From: Trichinella spiralis
Lineage: Eukaryota; Nematoda; Enoplea; Trichinellida; Trichinellidae
Assembly: GCA_000181795.3 (NCBI GenBank)
Contig: CM012953.1
Coordinates: 7,985,951 to 8,049,950 of the forward strand
DNA: 64,000 nucleotides
Direction of reading: 5' to 3'
The position numbers and the translations under genes are program-made. Under the pieces are notes generated by a model. The model searched no databases and was not told the origin of the DNA. It saw only the letters and a list, made by a program, of their open reading frames with translations. Positions 59,686 to 64,000 of the stretch are shown piece by piece (within the stretch, counting starts at the first letter, position 1; every line of letters starts with the position of its first letter).

Positions 59686-61549
59686 TACTGTTTTTGCTTT
59701 TATTAAAAATAATTAAATATAATTGCAGTCTGTGAAACTGAATGCTTGAATAACATGTATGAAAAAGATAAATTATAAATAACAAGAAAAGTATGATTTA
59801 TCATCAATAATAAATTACGGTGCAATAATTAATGATTGCATTATATTAAAGTAGTGCCAAATTAATTCAACAAAAATTATTCATAACGTTAGTTGACAAA
59901 AATTGCAATTATAATGTCCAGCAATCCATTGCATTAAGACACTTTATAATGAGAATTTTGTAATATGTATCTTTTTATATTTTGAAGATTTATTCTAGAT
60001 TTTTTATGTTCATAAACAGTGAAAAAGTATTTTATAAAATAATTTTTTTTCAAGAAGAAAATAAAAAGTATTCCTTGACATACATAAATAAAAGTTTAAA
60101 ATTTAAAACACGTCAGAAGTTGACTTATTTTCATCATTATAAAAAGCATTTTGTAGTAAAAATATGATTAAGCCTTGTTCATATCCTGCATGACAGAACA
60201 TTTTAGTCTAGCATATTTATAAATATTAACTTCTTTTCTATAATATTTATGCAAAGTAATAAATAATTTAATAATTTAAATCAGTGGTCATTGACATTTT
60301 TTCCTCATGCATCTTTTTTACTGTTTGTCAGAACGTCATTACCTCTCCCCCCCTCTTGCAGACTGTTTGACTCCAAATAATGCAAATATAATATTAAAAA
60401 TATATGTATATTGTTACAGGTACTCAATTATTTTCATAGCGGAGTTTGCCATTTCAATAGACAAAATTCCCAACAGAATGCCAGGGTATTGTAATTCATT
60501 CCATTCTGAGTTTACAAATCTGAAGACAGAATTCCTCCTCCCCTCCCCCTCCTCCCCAGTTGAGAATTCCTGATTTATATTTAGTGTAAATGAATTTTGT
60601 AAGCTGTAAGTGTAATTGTGAATGAAAAGCGTAATTGTAAGCTTAAAGTTACAAATGTGGATGTATTTTTAGAAATAAGTTTAATTTTCATAACAGAATG
60701 CATTTTAATGACGTCTTTTAATATTCTAAATTCAACACCATTTATTAAATAAAATAAAATTTTAGTGGCATTTCTCTTTCAATGTTATTATTATTTGAAA
60801 TATCTCAATTATTATGCAAAATAGTAGTAGCTTTGCACATTTAACAACTCGGGAGTATAATAATTCTTTTTATTCTTAATATTTTATCGCATTATCGACT
60901 AATGCATTCTTGCCTATTTTATCACAATGATTTGTTTTTTTTTAATTTTTTAGTGCTTTTATAAACAAGATTATTGTTCAATTTCAAGCTTCAACAAACA
61001 CTGCATTCATCTATTTTTATTATCACAATTTTGATTTTTAATGATTATCCATTAATAAGTTTTTATTGTTTTTGAAGCAACTAATAAAGCACTCTTGTTT
61101 TCAGTCAGTAAAAAGTGAGCATCAAATATTTTATGACGCATATGAAAACTGAAAGATGAAGTTTTTTATGATTTTTTGATTTCAACGTAGTTTTCATTCT
61201 TAATCAATTTTATTTCAATAAAATTCAAAACAAAGTAACTGATGTGATGTATCAATTTGGCAGGAAATTTTTTGAAACTATACTGACAGTATACTCTTAC
61301 TATTGGTTGAAACTTTTACCATAAAATGATAAAATACTGCACAAGTAATGGGTAATAAAAATTGAAAATTATAATGCCATGCTTAACAAATAGTCAGCTT
61401 TGATCATAACAATAATAGATGATGAAATCTTTAAAAATTTTATTTCAATAAGAAGTATATTTATCCAGACTGCATTGATCAATTTGCAAATTTTCTAATG
61501 TATAAAGTTATAAAAAATGAATATTACTTCTTTTGCAGTGAAAGATTTA
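59686..61549. other. intergenic between GPCR and homeobox gene
   Basis: AT-rich, converging 3' flanks. It contains the hAT-type MITE (60282-60572) and a polyadenylation signal for the homeobox gene (TTTATT at 61438-61443). Nothing else seen. Confidence 0.45.
60282..60572. mobile_element. hAT-type MITE
   Basis: A 291-bp non-coding element starts CAGTGGTCATTGACATTTTT and ends, reverse-complemented, CAGGAATTCTCAACTGGGGA. The right end matches the common hAT end CAGnnnTTCTCAA-TGGGG; the left has diverged. Flanks ATTTAAAT (60274-60281) and ATTTATAT (60573-60580) agree at 7 of 8 bases, the hAT duplication length. A pyrimidine-rich right part (CCCCTCCCCCTCCTCCCC) is notable. Confidence 0.6.
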
Positions 61550-62561
61550 TCAGTCTGATAACGTGTCAAGATTTTGAAAAGATTTGTCTAATTTGTCCAT
61601 ACAATTTCCATCAGAATCTCTTTGGCTGCGTTGAGAATGACGCCACTTCATCCGGCGATTTTGAAACCATATTTTCACCTGAAACATATGATTACTTTAC
61701 GTTAACTTTTATTAAGCAACTGTATCACACACATACTTGGGCATCGTTTAATCCAAGATCCAATGCCAGTTGCCTTCTATCTGGTTTGCTGATGTATTTG
61801 TGCCTTTGAAAACGATCTTCCAGTTGTTTTCTCTGGTTGTCAGAAAATACTGATCTGCGAAAATAAGACTTTCTGGCTCCTTCTTTCATTTCAATTACTG
61901 GACAGGAAAAATATGAACTTGGATGGTGATATTCTGAAATAATGATCATCCCAGCATTGCTAAATTATGAATTTTAATTACCTCTATTCCATGCTAAAAA
62001 TAAACATTTAACTTGGAACTGAAATTATTCTTTTAAAAATAATAATATTTGTTTACCATTAAGCAGAGAAGGGTGATATGGAGCAAACGACGAGGTCAAA
62101 AATGTTGGCTGAGGCTTTTCAGCTGATAAGTTTGGATACGAATTTATAAATCCTCCATATAATTGGCTGCTACCTCAAAATAATGTAAAACATAAATAAA
62201 TCAAAAAAAGATTAGTTATTATTTAAAATTACATAAATTATCTTACATCTTCACTGAATGTTATATACATACGTGCATATACAAAAAATAAAAAGCTGAA
62301 TATACACAGAAGCTTACTTGCTATTTTCGAAGTACTGCTGTCGTCAAAATTTAATATATTTTTTATGCTAAATTTAAGTGAATCGCATTTGGAATGTTCG
62401 TGGCTGCATTGACTTAATGCATTGGTTTCAATTTTTTGCTTGCTTGAAGTTTGGCAGGTTGTTCCATGAGATACATTTAGTGATATTTTGCTGTTACTGT
62501 TGCTGTTGTTCAAAGCAATTTTTGAACCATTTGTTCGGCGTTTTTCTTCTTCATTCGACAT
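61550..62561 (-). CDS. Dbx/H2.0-type homeobox transcription factor
   Basis: Four exons on the minus strand, 62561-62318, 62173-62057, 61933-61737 and 61678-61550, giving 228 residues. The homeodomain is split by an intron just before recognition helix 3: YFRRSVFSDNQRKQLEDRF, QRHKYISKPDRRQLALDLGL and NDAQ, then VKIWFQNRRMKWRHSQRSQR. VFSDNQRK..LE and YISKPDRR occur in both DBX and HLX/H2.0 families; VKIWFQ favours DBX and WRHS favours H2.0. The N-terminus is Asn/Ser-rich and contains FSIKNIL, an eh1-like Groucho-binding motif, suggesting repression. Exon 2's acceptor was chosen by phase. TTTATT at 61438-61443 supplies the polyadenylation signal. Confidence 0.92.
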
Positions 62562-64000
62562 TGTAGTAATTTGTAGTGTACGTCTAAATGAATAAATATA
62601 TAAATGAGTGTATATATATATATATATATTCAAAATAAAGAAGAAAACATATAACACTGTTAAATGCTTATATGAAAATAAAAAAGCAACTTAAGAAGTA
62701 AACGAATTAAAACTTATGATAGCCATTAAAGAATTCAAGTTGAACGGAAAGTTATTTTCTATTCTGATGAAGATAATATGCGTAAATAATTTTATAAAAA
62801 TTACTACTTGTTATTCACATTCGTCAATATTCTTCTGTGATAAACTAATGGGGATAAGGTATGTAATAAGTGAAAGCTTCAAAGAAGTAAAAATCGAAAT
62901 TATAAAGAAGAATGACTTTATTGATGTGATAACCAATGGATAAGTACATAGTGAATTGTTGCAAATTTGTAAATTAGGAACGCCAGAAAAATTCTAATAT
63001 CTTATTATAAAAGAATTAAAATTGCCGAAAGTAATTCTTTTTAAAGCTGTATTAGGCTTTTGAAAAATTATTCAACTTGCCATTTCAGATTTTGCACAAC
63101 ATTTACCTGAAATGGAATGCCAGGCCAAACATTCTGTTTAAAAGAAGCATCAAGAAAATTACCATTACATTGTTTGTCGTTTCATTTCAATTATTTCAGT
63201 AAATGATTTATCATTTATTCCATTGTAACGTGTTAGTGATCAGATGAGATAAAATAAGCATCCCTGTTATATTTTCTAGTTACTGATTATTAAGACTGTA
63301 CAACTATATCTGATACAAAAGTATATTTTAAGATTCATTTGTACTTACATCCAAGTACAGTTTTAAATGATTATGAAACAATACAGACAACCATATTAGA
63401 GTTGTTTTATAAGAAGATGGTGATTAAATTTCATTTTTATATTCTTTTTCAATTTTCCAGAATTTGTCATCCAAATTTGCTCTCATTATTATGCTACATG
63501 TAGAATCTTTCTTAATTAAGCTAGATGCGCCATTCACCACAGGCATTGTTATAATAATTACATATCAAATCCTTATTATAAGATAATTACGCTTTGTAAA
63601 TTGATTAAGTAAAAAATGTTCAAATCTTGCCATGATCAGTAAAATTTATTTGAAATAAAAATTTCCACTTTATACACGATATATTTCAATTTACTTGTTT
63701 GAAGTGGTTATGTCACAGAAGTTTAAAATTAATTACATTCTGCTTTATGCAAATCGAAAAATGTACTAATTAGTTATTTTTAAATAATAAAGATTATTTC
63801 AGATTTTGAAACTGAACAAAAAATATTAAGTAAAACGTATCAAGCAAAAAGGAATGCATTTTTGCCAAGTAGTTGAAATAAAAAAAGAAAAAGAAAAGTA
63901 GCTGTAAAGAAGGAAGTCCGCTAGAGTTCAGTTAGCTAGACTACAACAGCTGTACTATTTATATTTGCAACAAATATCGATTTCAGTCAACCTTTATTAT
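62562..64000. other. upstream region of homeobox gene
   Basis: AT-rich, with a (TA)n run near 62610-62629. A 75-codon + frame at 62716-62943 has no support. A GC-richer stretch near 63915-63960 at the window edge may start another gene but nothing can be assigned. Confidence 0.4.

Noticed and set aside
62716-62943. 75-codon + frame upstream of the homeobox gene
   Set aside because: Lys/Ile/Phe-rich composition as expected from AT-rich chance frames; no support.

Overview
The window is AT-rich (very low GC outside a few islands) eukaryotic DNA. Genes are compact, with introns mostly of 50-100 bp, GT-AG borders and short conserved exons. Orthologues are animal (T-box, homeobox, class A neuropeptide receptor, eIF4B, CtIP, METTL6, SPOUT1, DDX55, ICMT). 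With short introns, trans-splice-like acceptors directly before start codons, a BEL/Pao element and a ZBED-type hAT, a nematode is the best guess, perhaps a clade I (Trichinella-like) species. That placement is inference. All exon models below were built by eye from splice signals, reading phase and remembered protein families. No search was run.

Layout. 1-427: 3' end of a KH-domain gene (+). 1642-4385: BUB1/BUBR1-like pseudokinase gene (-), with a small TA-flanked DNA element in an intron. 5009-7214: GC-rich island of dead LTR-element pieces, including a BEL/Pao LTR with part of its gag region. 7689-8775: orphan secreted protein (-). 9575-10702: SPOUT1 methyltransferase (-). 11132-13401: a frame-broken hAT transposon with a perfect 8-bp target duplication. 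13740-17080: DDX55 RNA helicase (+) with a 62-codon membrane-protein ORF inside intron 1. 17189-18084: secreted Cys-rich orphan (-). 18879-20186: METTL6 (-). 20721-21542: ICMT (-). 22395-22700: a 7SL/SRP RNA gene (+) with a TATA box and a CRE-like site. 23880-24540: unidentified GC-rich segment. 25398-29792: eIF4B (-), 15 exons. 31047-31736: CtIP/RBBP8 C-terminal-domain protein (+). 33237-34441: T-box factor (-), followed by about 3 kb of upstream DNA with GC-rich GGCGCC clusters. 38217-40637: orphan single-pass membrane protein (-). 40638-58446: 18 kb of very AT-rich DNA with only weak exon candidates. 58447-59685: sex-peptide/myoinhibitory-peptide-receptor-like GPCR (+). 60282-60572: hAT-type MITE. 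61550-62561: Dbx/H2.0-type homeobox gene (-).

The first 30 kb is mainly housekeeping RNA and protein-synthesis genes: pre-rRNA helicase, tRNA and rRNA-type methyltransferases, SRP RNA and a translation factor. The right half holds developmental and signalling genes (T-box, homeobox, GPCR) in long non-coding flanks. The most notable observations are the SRP RNA gene, tandemly duplicated symmetric exons in eIF4B, a BUB1-family protein that lacks both catalytic residues and the TPR region, and a small membrane-protein gene nested in a helicase intron behind a stem-loop.
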